Shown here: in pieces, positions 41,905 through 50,915 of the stretch | How the letters are laid out: each line of letters starts with the position of its first letter | Position numbering within the stretch: position 1 is the first letter of the stretch | NCBI RefSeq assembly: GCF_902497555.1 | Contig: NZ_CABVGP010000002.1 | Location: 508,501 to 572,500, forward strand | Direction: 5' to 3' | Source: Amycolatopsis camponoti | Lineage (GTDB): Bacteria; Actinomycetota; Actinomycetes; Mycobacteriales; Pseudonocardiaceae | DNA length: 64,000 bases | Program-made: the position numbers and the translations under genes | Notes under the pieces: generated by a model | The model's database searches: none | What the model saw: only the letters and a program-made list of their open reading frames with translations | Told to the model about the DNA's origin: nothing

Positions 41905-42318
41905 GTGCTGACGTTCCGTGCCGGGTTCCTGGTGTTGGCCACGGTGGTTTTCGTGCTCGACGCGGGGTTCTGGTGGTTCGCGCGGGCTCAGCACCAGACG
42001 ACGGCGCGCATCGGCTTCCTCGTGGCGTTCGTGGTGGTGCTGGCGCTGCTCGCTTTGGCCGCCGGGCTGGTCCGGTGGGAGATCGCGGCCCCGCTGGGTG
42101 CGGCGTCGACGTCCGGCTTGTTCTTCGTGGGGGCGGCGGCGATCTTCAGCGTGGGTTTCGGGTTCCTGCTGGCGGCGGTGGTGGAGGCGGCGCTGGTGAG
42201 ACGGCTGGTGCTGGACGCGTCCCCGGTGGGTTGGCGCGGCGGAACCGGGGTGATCAGCTCGGCGGCCGCGGTGGTGCCGGGGGTGTTGTTCGTGGTCGGC
42301 TTGGCCGCGCTGCGCTGA
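41905..42318 (+). CDS. Small hypothetical membrane protein
   Basis: A 137-residue protein with four hydrophobic segments (FLVLATVVFVLDAGFWWFA, GFLVAFVVVLALLALAAGLV, SGLFFVGAAAIFSVGFGFLL, ISSAAAVVPGVLFVVGLAAL). The GTG at 41905 is 9 bp past the VOC stop codon. No family recognised. It reads toward tex and ends before a strong shared hairpin. Confidence 0.65.
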   Translation: MLTFRAGFLVLATVVFVLDAGFWWFARAQHQTTARIGFLVAFVVVLALLALAAGLVRWEIAAPLGAASTSGLFFVGAAAIFSVGFGFLLAAVVEAALVRRLVLDASPVGWRGGTGVISSAAAVVPGVLFVVGLAALR

Positions 42319-42399
42319 GCTTCGGCATGGCCCGCGGCTCTCCAGGGGAACGTCCCGGCTCCAGTCTATCGGCGCTCACCGACGAACCTGCCTGAAAAG

Positions 42400-42441
42400 C
42401 CACAGGCCGGCGGAGTTGTCCACAACTCCGCCGGCCTGTGG
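42400..42441. terminator. 20-bp perfect terminator hairpin
   Basis: CCACAGGCCGGCGGAGTTGT (42400-42419) is perfectly complementary to 42422-42441. On the minus strand it is followed by CTTTTC, so it is a good terminator for tex; on the plus strand it also ends the small membrane protein transcript. Confidence 0.85.
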
Positions 42442-42448
42442 GTAATCG

Positions 42449-44839
42449 CTACTTGCCGAACCCGGCCCGCCGCAGCGCGTCCGCCATGGAACCGCTGCCG
42501 CCAGAGCCGGAGCCGGAGTTCCCGCCCCGACCGCCGCCACCACCGGAGCCGCCGCGCTGACCGCCACCGCCACCAGAACCGCCGCGACGCTGACCGCCGC
42601 CACCCTGACCCCGGTCACGACCCCCACCGCCGCCACCGCGGTTCCCAGCCGGGGCACCCGGCTCGTCGTCCAACCGCAGCGTCAGCGAAATCCGCTTCCG
42701 CGGCACATCGACGTCCAACACCTTCACCTTCACGATGTCCCCGGGCTTCACCACTTCCCGAGGATCCTTCACGAAGTTCTTCGACAGCGCCGAAACGTGC
42801 GCGAGCCCGTCCTGGTGCACGCCCACGTCGATGAACGCCCCGAACGCCGCCACGTTCGTCACGACTCCCTCGAGCCGCATCCCCGGCTTCAGGTCGCCGA
42901 TCTTGTCGACGCCCTCCGCGAACGTCGCCGTCTTGAACGCCGGGCGGGGGTCGCGGCCCGGCTTGTCCAGCTCCGCCAGGATGTCCGTCACCGTCGGGAG
43001 ACCGAACGTCTCGTCCACGAACTGCGCCGGCTTCAACGACGACAGCGTCCGCGTGTTGCCGATCAGCGAGCGCAGGTCCGTGCCCGTCGCCGACAGGATG
43101 CGCCGGACCACCGGGTACGCCTCCGGGTGCACCGACGACGAGTCGAGCGGGTCGTCGCCGTCCGGGATGCGCAGGAAGCCCGCGCACTGCTCGAACGCCT
43201 TCGGGCCGAGGCGCGCGACCTCCTTCAGTGCCGTCCGGGAGCGGAACGGCCCGTTCGTGTCGCGGTGGGAGACGATGTTCTCCGCCAGCCCCGTCGTGAT
43301 GCCCGAGACGCGGGTCAGCAGGGGCGCCGACGCCGTGTTGACGTCGACGCCGACCGCGTTCACGCAGTCCTCGACCACCGCGTCGAGGGAGCGCGACAGC
43401 GAAACCTCGGACAGGTCGTGCTGGTACTGCCCGACACCGATCGACTTCGGGTCGATCTTCACCAGCTCGGCCAGCGGGTCCTGCAGCCGGCGGGCGATCG
43501 AGACCGCGCCGCGCAGCGAGACGTCCATGTTCGGCAGCTCCGCCGAAGCGAACGCCGACGCCGAGTACACCGACGCGCCCGCCTCGGACACGATCGCCTT
43601 GGTCAGCTTCAGCTCGGGGTGCTTCTTGATGAGCTCGATCGCGAGCTTGTCCGTCTCGCGCGACGCCGTGCCGTTGCCGATCGAGATCAGGTCGACCTGG
43701 TGCCGGGCGCACAGCGCCGCCAGCTCCGCGATCGACTGGTCCCACTTGTTCGCCGGCTGGTGCGGGTAGATGACGTGGGTGTCGACGACCTTGCCGGTCG
43801 CGTCCACGACGGCCACCTTGACGCCGGTGCGGAAGCCCGGGTCGAGGCCCATCGTGGCGCGGGTGCCGGCCGGCGCGGCCAGCAGCAGGTCGCGCAGGTT
43901 GGCCGCGAACACGCGCACGGCGTCGTCCTCGGCCGCCTGGCGCAGCCGCATCCGCAGGTCGATGCCCAGGTGCAGGAGAATCTTGGTGCGCCACGCCCAG
44001 CGCACGGTGTCGCCGAGCCACTTGTCGCCCGGCCGGCCCTGCTGCGTGATGCCGAACTTCGCGGCGATGCGCGTCTCGTAGTCGGTCGGGCCGACCTGCG
44101 GCTCGTCGGTGGGCTCGTCCGGCGACATCGTGAGGTCGAGGACCTCTTCCTTCTCGCCGCGCAGCATCGCGAGGATCCGGTGCGAGGGGAGCTTGGTGTA
44201 GGGCTCGGAGAAGTCGAAGTAGTCGGAGAACTTCGCGCCTTCCTCCTCCTTGCCCGCGCGCACCTTGGCGACCAGGTGACCCTGACCCCACATCTTCTCG
44301 CGCAGGTCACCGATGAGGTCGGCGTCCTCGGCGAAGCGCTCGACGAGGATCGAGCGGGCGCCGTCGAGGGCGGCCTGCGCGTCCGCGACGCCCTTGTCCG
44401 CGTCGACGAACACGGCGGCCGCGGCCTGCGGGTCCGTCGTCGGGTCGTTCAGCAGGCCGTCGGCCAGCGGCTCGAGGCCCGCTTCGCGCGCGATCATGGC
44501 CTTCGTGCGGCGCTTCGGCTTGAACGGGAGGTAGATGTCCTCCAGCCGCGACTTCGTGTCCGCGGCGAGGATCGACGCCTCGAGGGCCTCGTCCAGCTTG
44601 CCCTGGCTGCGGATGGATTCGAGCACCGCGAGCCGGCGCTCGTCGAGTTCCCGCAGGTAGCGCAGCCGCTCTTCGAGCGTGCGCAGCTGCGCGTCGTCGA
44701 GCATGCCGGTGACTTCCTTGCGGTACCGCGCGATGAACGGGACGGTCGAACCGCCGTCGAGCAGCTCGACGGTGGCCTTGACCTGTCCTTCGCGCACGCC
44801 CAGTTCTTCGGCGATCCTCTGCTCGACCGACACGCTCAC
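42449..44839 (-). CDS. tex: Tex family RNA-binding transcription accessory protein
   Basis: A 796-residue protein with the Tex layout: an N-terminal helical region (residues 1-200), a YqgF/RNase H-like domain (about 325-460, [20 protein letters not shown]), a helix-hairpin-helix part ([20 protein letters not shown]) and an S1 RNA-binding domain (about 645-720, [20 protein letters not shown]). Residues after about 725 are an RG/GGG-rich tail ([20 protein letters not shown]), longer than in enteric Tex. The protein binds nucleic acid and helps transcription under stress. The YqgF-like domain is thought to be inactive as a nuclease in Tex proteins. Confidence 0.96.
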   Translation of the reverse strand: MSVSVEQRIAEELGVREGQVKATVELLDGGSTVPFIARYRKEVTGMLDDAQLRTLEERLRYLRELDERRLAVLESIRSQGKLDEALEASILAADTKSRLEDIYLPFKPKRRTKAMIAREAGLEPLADGLLNDPTTDPQAAAAVFVDADKGVADAQAALDGARSILVERFAEDADLIGDLREKMWGQGHLVAKVRAGKEEEGAKFSDYFDFSEPYTKLPSHRILAMLRGEKEEVLDLTMSPDEPTDEPQVGPTDYETRIAAKFGITQQGRPGDKWLGDTVRWAWRTKILLHLGIDLRMRLRQAAEDDAVRVFAANLRDLLLAAPAGTRATMGLDPGFRTGVKVAVVDATGKVVDTHVIYPHQPANKWDQSIAELAALCARHQVDLISIGNGTASRETDKLAIELIKKHPELKLTKAIVSEAGASVYSASAFASAELPNMDVSLRGAVSIARRLQDPLAELVKIDPKSIGVGQYQHDLSEVSLSRSLDAVVEDCVNAVGVDVNTASAPLLTRVSGITTGLAENIVSHRDTNGPFRSRTALKEVARLGPKAFEQCAGFLRIPDGDDPLDSSSVHPEAYPVVRRILSATGTDLRSLIGNTRTLSSLKPAQFVDETFGLPTVTDILAELDKPGRDPRPAFKTATFAEGVDKIGDLKPGMRLEGVVTNVAAFGAFIDVGVHQDGLAHVSALSKNFVKDPREVVKPGDIVKVKVLDVDVPRKRISLTLRLDDEPGAPAGNRGGGGGGRDRGQGGGGQRRGGSGGGGGQRGGSGGGGGRGGNSGSGSGGSGSMADALRRAGFGK

Positions 44840-44918
44840 TGCAACACGCTCCTGCTTCGCCTGGTTCCGATCGTCTCATTCTGCCGTTTCCGCCACCCCG
44901 ACTTTCGGATGGGGCTCC

Positions 44919-44947
44919 TTGACAATCAGATTGGTCTAGTCCATTTT
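44919..44947 (+). promoter_or_regulatory. Chitinase promoter with DasR-like (dre) site
   Basis: TTGACA (44919-44924) and CATTTT (44942-44947) have a 17-bp spacer. The 16-mer ATTGGTCTAGTCCATT (44930-44945) sits in the spacer and -10 and matches 13 of 16 positions of the DasR element ACTGGTCTAGACCAGT. Bound GntR-type DasR would repress the chitinase until glucosamine-6-phosphate is present. Confidence 0.8.
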
Positions 44948-44984
44948 GTGGTGACCTGCCTCACCGCCTTCGTGGAGGTCGCCC

Positions 44985-46469
44985 GTGGTCCCCAAGGTTC
45001 GTCTAGCCCTGCTTTCGTTACTTTCCGTGGTCGCGCTGAGTCTCGGCGTGACGTTCGTCCTGGCCGGCAACGCCTCGGCGGCGAACATCCTGGCCAACCC
45101 CGGCTTCGAAGCCGGCACCTCGGGCTGGACGTGCACCTCCCCGCCGACCGCGGTGAGCAGCCCGGTCCACAGCGGGAGCCGCGCGCTGAACGTGACGCCG
45201 ACGTCGTCGGACAACGCGCAGTGCTCGCAGACGCTCTCCGTCTCGGCGAACACGGCCTACAAGCTGTCGGCCTGGGTCCAGGGCAGCTACGTCTACCTGG
45301 GCGTTTCCGGCTCGGCGACGACCAGCACGTGGACCCCGGGCACCAGCGGCTACCAGCAGCTGTCGCTGAGCTTCACGACCGGCTCGAGCACGTCGCTGAC
45401 GGTGTACCTGCACGGCTGGTACGGCCAGCCGACGTACTACGCCGACGACGTCAGCCTCGACGGCCCGGGCACCCCGCCGCCGACGACGCCGACCACGCCC
45501 ACGACGCCGACTACGCCGACGACCCCGCCCACCACCACGACCCCGCCGACGACGACCACGCCGCCGCCCACACAGGGTGACCTGCCGAAGCACGTCCTGA
45601 CCGGCTACTGGCAGAACTTCTACAACGGCGCCAAGGCGCTGAAGCTGGCGGACGTCCCGACGAAGTACAACATCATCGCGGTGTCGTTCGCGGACGCGAC
45701 GGGAACGCCGGGCGCGGTGAGCTTCACGCTCGACTCGGGCCTGTCGTCGCAGCTCGGCGGTTACACCGACGCGCAGTTCAAGGCCGACATCAGGACGGTC
45801 CAGGCGCGCGGCCAGCGGGTCATCATCTCGGTCGGCGGCCAGAACGGCACGATCAGCGTGAGCGACTCTTCGTCGGCGAACAACTTCGCGAACAGCGTCA
45901 AGTCGCTGATCTCGAACTACGGTTTCGACGGCGTCGACATCGACCTCGAGAACGGCATCAACGCGACGTACATGGGCCAGGCGCTGCGCAGCATCTACAA
46001 CGGCGGCGGCAAGGTCATCACGATGGCGCCGCAGACGATCGACATGCAGTCCACCCAGGGCGGCTACTTCCAGCTGGCGCTGGGCATCAAGGACATCCTG
46101 ACGGTCGTCAACATGCAGTACTACAACTCCGGCACGATGCTCGGCTGCAACGGCAGCGTGTACGCGCAGGGCACGGTCGACTTCCTGACGGCGCTGGCGT
46201 GCATCCAGCTCCAGGGCGGCTTGCGCGCGGACCAGGTGGGCCTGGGCCTCCCGGCGTCCTCGCAGGCGGCGGGCGGCGGGTACCAGGCGCCGTCGAACAC
46301 GGTGTCGGCGCTGAACTGCCTGGCGCGAGGAACATCGTGCGGCTCGTTCAAGCCGTCGGCGACATACCCGACGATCCGCGGCGCGATGACGTGGTCGATC
46401 AACTGGGACGCGTCGAACGGGTACGCGTTCGCCAACACGGTGTCGGCCGGGCTCGCGGGCCTGCCGTAA
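44985..46469 (+). CDS. Secreted GH18 chitinase with carbohydrate-binding domain
   Basis: A 494-residue exported enzyme. The GTG at 44985 has GGAGG 7 nt upstream and begins a Sec signal ending ASA. Residues about 33-160 are a CBM (ANILANPGFEAGTSGWTCTS, ADDVSLDGPG), then a Thr/Pro-rich linker with TTPTTP repeats. Residues about 205-494 are the GH18 barrel (HVLTGYWQNFYNG, and DGVDIDLE with the catalytic Glu). It hydrolyses chitin to soluble oligomers. The DasR-like site upstream ties it to N-acetylglucosamine control. Confidence 0.95.
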   Translation: MVPKVRLALLSLLSVVALSLGVTFVLAGNASAANILANPGFEAGTSGWTCTSPPTAVSSPVHSGSRALNVTPTSSDNAQCSQTLSVSANTAYKLSAWVQGSYVYLGVSGSATTSTWTPGTSGYQQLSLSFTTGSSTSLTVYLHGWYGQPTYYADDVSLDGPGTPPPTTPTTPTTPTTPTTPPTTTTPPTTTTPPPTQGDLPKHVLTGYWQNFYNGAKALKLADVPTKYNIIAVSFADATGTPGAVSFTLDSGLSSQLGGYTDAQFKADIRTVQARGQRVIISVGGQNGTISVSDSSSANNFANSVKSLISNYGFDGVDIDLENGINATYMGQALRSIYNGGGKVITMAPQTIDMQSTQGGYFQLALGIKDILTVVNMQYYNSGTMLGCNGSVYAQGTVDFLTALACIQLQGGLRADQVGLGLPASSQAAGGGYQAPSNTVSALNCLARGTSCGSFKPSATYPTIRGAMTWSINWDASNGYAFANTVSAGLAGLP

Positions 46470-46479
46470 CCGTGCGCTG

Positions 46480-46517
46480 AAAGGCCCTCCCGGAAGCGCG
46501 GTCCGGGAGGGCCTTTT
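46480..46517. terminator. Chitinase terminator
   Basis: AAAGGCCCTCCCGGA (46480-46494) pairs perfectly with 46502-46516 and a TTTT run ends at 46517. The hairpin also faces the barstar gene on the other strand. Confidence 0.85.
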
Positions 46518-46523
46518 CGCGTT

Positions 46524-46964
46524 CTAGCCGCGCAGCTCGGTCCGCAGCGCTTCGACGTCGGCTTCCGCGGCGAGGAGGACGGTCCGGAACGGGACCCCGG
46601 CATTGCCCGGCCGGCCCAACGGGTTCGCCCACTCCCGCGCGGCCCGCCCGAGGATTCCGAGGAGGGTCCGCCGGCCTTCCGCGTCGCCGCCCAGCAACCG
46701 CATCGGCTCCTCGACGACGACCAGGTACCGGTCCGCCGGCAGCCAGTTCAGGTCGCGCAGGCAGTCGGAGAGGGCGTCCCAGTTCCAGCCGAAGTAGGCC
46801 GGGAAGCGCAGCGCGTCCGAGAACTGGCCGAACAGTTCGTCCTCGCTCCCGGCGGCGGCGCCGTCGATCCGGGCGACGGCGATCACCCCTTGCGGCGGGA
46901 CGGCGTCGATTGCCGCGATCCCCTGGTCCCAGGGCAGGACGATGATGCCGGGTGTCGCCCACAT
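46524..46964 (-). CDS. Barstar-family protein
   Basis: A 146-residue protein with the barstar signature FPAYFGWNWDALSDCLRDL, including the acidic Asp in NWDAL used to bind an RNase active site. Barstars inhibit barnase-type ribonucleases. No ribonuclease toxin gene is adjacent. The start was taken at the ATG at 46964. It may be an immunity protein kept without its own toxin or have a regulatory use. Confidence 0.85.
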   Translation of the reverse strand: MWATPGIIVLPWDQGIAAIDAVPPQGVIAVARIDGAAAGSEDELFGQFSDALRFPAYFGWNWDALSDCLRDLNWLPADRYLVVVEEPMRLLGGDAEGRRTLLGILGRAAREWANPLGRPGNAGVPFRTVLLAAEADVEALRTELRG

Positions 46965-46988
46965 GGGGACATTGTCGTCGCCGGCCGC

Positions 46989-47642
46989 TCACTTCTCGTA
47001 GGTGGTGACGTCGAAGCTGACTTTCGTCGCGCTCACAGCAGTCAGGCGGACCGCCGCGAAGCGTCCGTCGGAGGTCTTGACGCAGTAGCTCTGGCCGGCC
47101 GCCAGATCATCGAGTGCGTACCGGCCGTTTTCGTATCCGGTCTCCTCGCGGCACGATTGGTAGCTGCTCGTGGCCGAGCTGGGGAGCTTCACCGTCGAGC
47201 TCCAGCCGACGTAGCCGAAGTCGCGACCGTTGAAGCTCAGGTCGTTCTTGCCGGTGAAGGAGCCGGTGGTGCCCCATTGCGGATCCGACGCGGGGCTGTC
47301 GAGGTCTACCGTGAAGTCGCGCGCGATGCTGACATTTCCCTCGTGCCGCACGGTTCCCCCGGTCTGGGCCGCGGTGGGGGAGGCTTCGGTGGCCGGCGGG
47401 GAAGTCTGCTGCTTCAGGCTGCTGATTTCCTGCTGGGCCGAGGTCAGCCGGCTGCCCCGGTCGGCGGCGGTCGACTCCGCGAGGCTCTTCTCGCGGTTGG
47501 CGTTCACCGTCAACAGGGTCAAGAGGCTGGCGGCCACCGTCAGCAACCCGGAGACCACCGCGAGGACCTGGCCGATGGTCTTCCACTTCTCCTCGGAACG
47601 GCGCGGCGGCGGCCCGGGCGTCGTCGGGTGGGTGACGGTCAC
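46989..47642 (-). CDS. Hypothetical membrane-anchored protein with coiled coil
   Basis: A 217-residue protein: a proline-rich cytoplasmic N-terminus, one membrane segment (about 26-47, QVLAVVSGLLTVAASLLTLL), a short coiled coil (residues about 65-80, RLTSAQQEISSLKQQ), then an outer beta-rich domain of about 125 residues with two cysteines (QSCREETGYENGR, GQSYCVKTSDGRFAAVR). I do not recognise the outer domain. The GTG at 47642 has GGAGGCCGG upstream. Its stop is 24 bp from the start of the barstar gene on the same strand, so the two may be cotranscribed. Confidence 0.7.
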   Translation of the reverse strand: MTVTHPTTPGPPPRRSEEKWKTIGQVLAVVSGLLTVAASLLTLLTVNANREKSLAESTAADRGSRLTSAQQEISSLKQQTSPPATEASPTAAQTGGTVRHEGNVSIARDFTVDLDSPASDPQWGTTGSFTGKNDLSFNGRDFGYVGWSSTVKLPSSATSSYQSCREETGYENGRYALDDLAAGQSYCVKTSDGRFAAVRLTAVSATKVSFDVTTYEK

Positions 47643-47717
47643 TTCCGGCCTCCGGTCTCGTCGGGAACCGGCTCCGGCCGGTCCACCTGCCCAGAGTCGC
47701 CCGAAGCGAGCGAACTG

Positions 47718-49376
47718 CTACACCGGCGTGATCGGCAGCCGCAGGGCTCCCGGGGCCTCCGACGGGACTACCGGGTTCTTCGGTGCCACCGCCGCCACCC
47801 GCTGATAAGGCTCGCCCAGCGGAGGCCGCGGATCCACCTCACCCCGATTCGGCCAGAAAGCCATCGCCCGCTCCGCCTGTGCCGTGATCGTCAGCGACGG
47901 GTTCACCCCCAAGTTCGCCGAAATCGCCGACCCGTCGACAACGTGCAACCCCGGATACCCGAACACCCGCTGATAAGGATCCACGACCCCGGTCGAAGCC
48001 GAATCCCCGATCGCGCACCCGCCGATGAAGTGGCCCGTGATCGGGATGTTCGCCATGTCCGTCCACGCGCCCTGCGGCAGGCCGCCGATCTTCGCGGCCA
48101 CCCGGCGTGTCACCTCGTGGCCCGCCGGGATCCAGGACGGCGAAGGCGCTCCGGAACCCTGGCGGGTCGTCATCCGGCGGCCGAACAACCCACGTTTTGT
48201 GTAGGTCGTCACCGAATTGTCCAAAGTCTGCATCACCAGCAGCCCGATCATCCGCTCCGACCAGTGCCGCGGGTTGTGGATGCGCAGCAGATGACGACGC
48301 TGCCGCCACAGCTCGCGCAACCCCAGGACCCAACGGCGGCGGCCCGCGACGCCGTCCACCAGCACCGTGGCCATCAGGCCCATCACGTTGCTGCCCCGCC
48401 CGTACCGCACCGGCTCCACGTGCGTCACGTCGTCCGGGTGGATCGACGACGTGATCGCCACGCCGCGCGTGTAGTCCGTGTCCGAGCGCAGCGACCTCGC
48501 CGCCAGTACCGCCTCCGAGTTCGTCCGCGCCAACAGACCCAGTCGCGGGGAAAGCGAAGGCAAAACACCGGTGTCGCGCATGCGGTGCAACAACCGCTGC
48601 GTCCCCAACGCCGCGGCCGAGAACACGACCTGCGACGCCGTGAACGTCCGGCGGGAAAGCCCGCCGGTCCTCCGCGTGTCGACCGCGTACCCGCCGGGCA
48701 CCGGCCGCACCGTCACCGCGGTGGTCAAGGGGTGAACCACGGCACCCGCCTGCTCGGCCAGGTACAGGTAGTTCTTCACCGTGGTGTTCTTCGCCCCGAC
48801 CCGGCAGCCGGTCATGCACTCGCCGCACAACGTACACGACTGACGCGAAGGCCCGGCCCCGCCGAAGAACGGGTCCACTCCGGACTGTCCGAAGTAGACG
48901 CCGACCGGGGTGCGGCGGTACGTGTGGCCGATGCCCATGTCCTCGGCCACCTCGGAAAGCACCCGGTCCGCGGCCGTCGTCGCCGGGTTCTCGACCACGC
49001 CCAGCATCCGCTTCGCCTGGTCGTAGTACGGCGACAGCTCGTCCTTCCAGTCGGTGATGTGCGCCCACTGGGGATCGGCGTAGAACTTGTCCGGCGGCTC
49101 GTACAGCGTGTTCGCGTACACCAGCGAACCGCCGCCGACGCCGGAGCCGCTCATCACGAACGTGTTCTTCAGCAGCGTCAGCCGCTGGATGCCGAAACAC
49201 CCCAGCGCGGGCGCCCACAGGTACTTCCGCAGCCGCCACGACGTCTTCGCGAACTCGTCGTCGGCGAACCGGCGGCCGGTCTCCAGCACGCCGACGCGGT
49301 AGCCCTTCTCGGTCAGCCGCAGCGCCGTGACGCTCCCGCCGAAGCCCGACCCGATCACCAGGACGTCGTAGTCCAT
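47718..49376 (-). CDS. GMC oxidoreductase (cholesterol-oxidase-like)
   Basis: A 552-residue flavoprotein with the FAD motif GSGFGGS (residues 9-15), the GMC signature region (NTFVMSGSGVGGGSLVYAN) and a C-terminal FAD/active-site block (GHFIGGCAIGDSASTGVVDP, NPSLTITAQAERA). It probably oxidises a sterol or another hydrophobic alcohol. Cys181, 184, 187 and 191 (CTLCGECMTGC) form a ferredoxin-like CX2CX2CX3C motif. The ATG overlaps the stop of the monooxygenase gene (ATGA), so the two enzymes are translationally coupled and probably act on one substrate. Confidence 0.9.
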   Translation of the reverse strand: MDYDVLVIGSGFGGSVTALRLTEKGYRVGVLETGRRFADDEFAKTSWRLRKYLWAPALGCFGIQRLTLLKNTFVMSGSGVGGGSLVYANTLYEPPDKFYADPQWAHITDWKDELSPYYDQAKRMLGVVENPATTAADRVLSEVAEDMGIGHTYRRTPVGVYFGQSGVDPFFGGAGPSRQSCTLCGECMTGCRVGAKNTTVKNYLYLAEQAGAVVHPLTTAVTVRPVPGGYAVDTRRTGGLSRRTFTASQVVFSAAALGTQRLLHRMRDTGVLPSLSPRLGLLARTNSEAVLAARSLRSDTDYTRGVAITSSIHPDDVTHVEPVRYGRGSNVMGLMATVLVDGVAGRRRWVLGLRELWRQRRHLLRIHNPRHWSERMIGLLVMQTLDNSVTTYTKRGLFGRRMTTRQGSGAPSPSWIPAGHEVTRRVAAKIGGLPQGAWTDMANIPITGHFIGGCAIGDSASTGVVDPYQRVFGYPGLHVVDGSAISANLGVNPSLTITAQAERAMAFWPNRGEVDPRPPLGEPYQRVAAVAPKNPVVPSEAPGALRLPITPV

Positions 49377-50839
49377 CACGCCACCACCCGGAAGTCGGCG
49401 GGTTCGAGCCGCCGGGTCCGGCGGTCGTACTCGGTGACCAGGCCCGGCCAGTTGGTCGTCACCCGGCCGTCGGCCTGCCGGTACCAGCTCGTGCAGGCGC
49501 TCCACACGCTGTGACCCAGCCGCCCCTGGACCTCCCGGTCGTAACGCTCCTCGACCTCCGCCCGTACGTCCACGTAGGACACGCCGGGCCGCGCGAGCTG
49601 CTCGACCGCCTGGCGGATGTAGCGCGCCTGCCGCTCGATCATGTAGATGATGGACCCGGCGCCGAGGTTGGTGTTCGGCCCGTAGACGCAGAACATGTTG
49701 GGGAACCCGGGCACGGCGATGCCCAGGTAGGCCCGCGCGCCCCCGGCCCACTCGTCCCGCAGGGACCGCCCGCCGAGGCCGCGCACCTCGATCCGGCCGA
49801 GGAAGTCCGTCGCGGCGAACCCGGTGCCGTAGACCAGGACGTCCGCGTCGATCTCGGTCCCGTCCTCGACGCGCACGCCGCGCGGCGTGATCGACGAGAT
49901 CCGCCGCGTCTCGACGTCGACGTCCGGTTGCGCCAGCGCGGGCAGGTACTCGTTGGTGAACAAGATCCGCTTGCAGCCCAGGGGATAGGCCGGCTTCAGC
50001 TTCGCGCGCAGCTCCGGGTCCTTGATGTGACGACGGCGCAGCTGCGCCGTCCGCAGCTCGAACATCTTCGCCAGCACGGGGTGCTTCGTCATCGCGTACG
50101 TCGCGTATTCGGCGAGCAGGAAGATCCGCAGCCGCCCGAGCAGCTGCGTGGGCGGCACGTGCTCGAACAGCCAGTGCTGCCACCGCCGGTAGGTCGGGTC
50201 GGACTTCGCCATGACGTACGGTGGCGTGCGCTGGAAGACCGTGACGTGCTTCGCCCGCTTGCGCAGCTCGGGCACGAACTGGACGGCGCTGGCCCCGGTC
50301 CCGATGACGGCGACGCGCTTGCCGGCCAGGTCGACGTCGTGGTCCCAGCGCGCCGAGTGGAAAGCGTCGCCGCCGAAGCTCTCGCGGCCCGGGATGTCCG
50401 GCAGCACCGGCCGCGACAGCTGGCCGACGGCGGGGACGAAAACGTTTGCCTCGTGCGTTTCACCGCTCCGGGTCTCGACGCGCCAGACCCCGCGTCCCTC
50501 GTCGAACGCGGCCCCGGTGACCTCGGTCCGGTAGCGGATGTGCGGCTCGAGCCCGTACTTCGCGATGACGCGCCGCAGGTAGCCCAGGATGTCCGGCTGG
50601 TGCGAGAACCGCTTCGGCCAGCGCGGGTTCGGCTCGAAGGAGAACGAGTAGAGCGGCGACGGGATGTCGCACGCGGCGCCGGGGTAGGTGTTGTCCCGCC
50701 AGACGCCGCCGGGCTCGGCCGCGCTCTCCAGGATCGTGAAGTCGGTGAACCCGGCGCGCTTCAGCTCGATCGCCGTCCCGATGCCGCCGAAACCGGTGCC
50801 CACGATCAGCACCGACGGCCCCTTCGCCGAACTACTCAT
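49376..50839 (-). CDS. FAD-dependent monooxygenase (Baeyer-Villiger type)
   Basis: A 487-residue two-dinucleotide-fold enzyme: FAD site GTGFGGIG near the N-terminus and NADPH site GTGASA (residues about 175-180), with the BVMO-like fingerprint FGGDAFHSARWDHD between them and YGTGFAATDF later. It inserts oxygen into ketones or hydroxylates. I chose the ATG at 50839, which lacks a clear Shine-Dalgarno. It is first in a two-gene operon with the GMC oxidoreductase: alcohol oxidation followed by Baeyer-Villiger oxidation is a reasonable pathway inference. Confidence 0.9.
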   Translation of the reverse strand: MSSSAKGPSVLIVGTGFGGIGTAIELKRAGFTDFTILESAAEPGGVWRDNTYPGAACDIPSPLYSFSFEPNPRWPKRFSHQPDILGYLRRVIAKYGLEPHIRYRTEVTGAAFDEGRGVWRVETRSGETHEANVFVPAVGQLSRPVLPDIPGRESFGGDAFHSARWDHDVDLAGKRVAVIGTGASAVQFVPELRKRAKHVTVFQRTPPYVMAKSDPTYRRWQHWLFEHVPPTQLLGRLRIFLLAEYATYAMTKHPVLAKMFELRTAQLRRRHIKDPELRAKLKPAYPLGCKRILFTNEYLPALAQPDVDVETRRISSITPRGVRVEDGTEIDADVLVYGTGFAATDFLGRIEVRGLGGRSLRDEWAGGARAYLGIAVPGFPNMFCVYGPNTNLGAGSIIYMIERQARYIRQAVEQLARPGVSYVDVRAEVEERYDREVQGRLGHSVWSACTSWYRQADGRVTTNWPGLVTEYDRRTRRLEPADFRVVA

Positions 50840-50915
50840 GCGAGGAAAGCTACGCAGCCGAAGCCTGTGACAACAGGCCACGAACGGTCACTCGATCGAG
50901 AATTCCGGCCAGCGG

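Noticed and set aside
42797..45580. A plus-strand frame of over 900 codons across tex and the chitinase start
   Set aside because: It runs antisense to tex and across the real chitinase signal peptide; no domain is visible.
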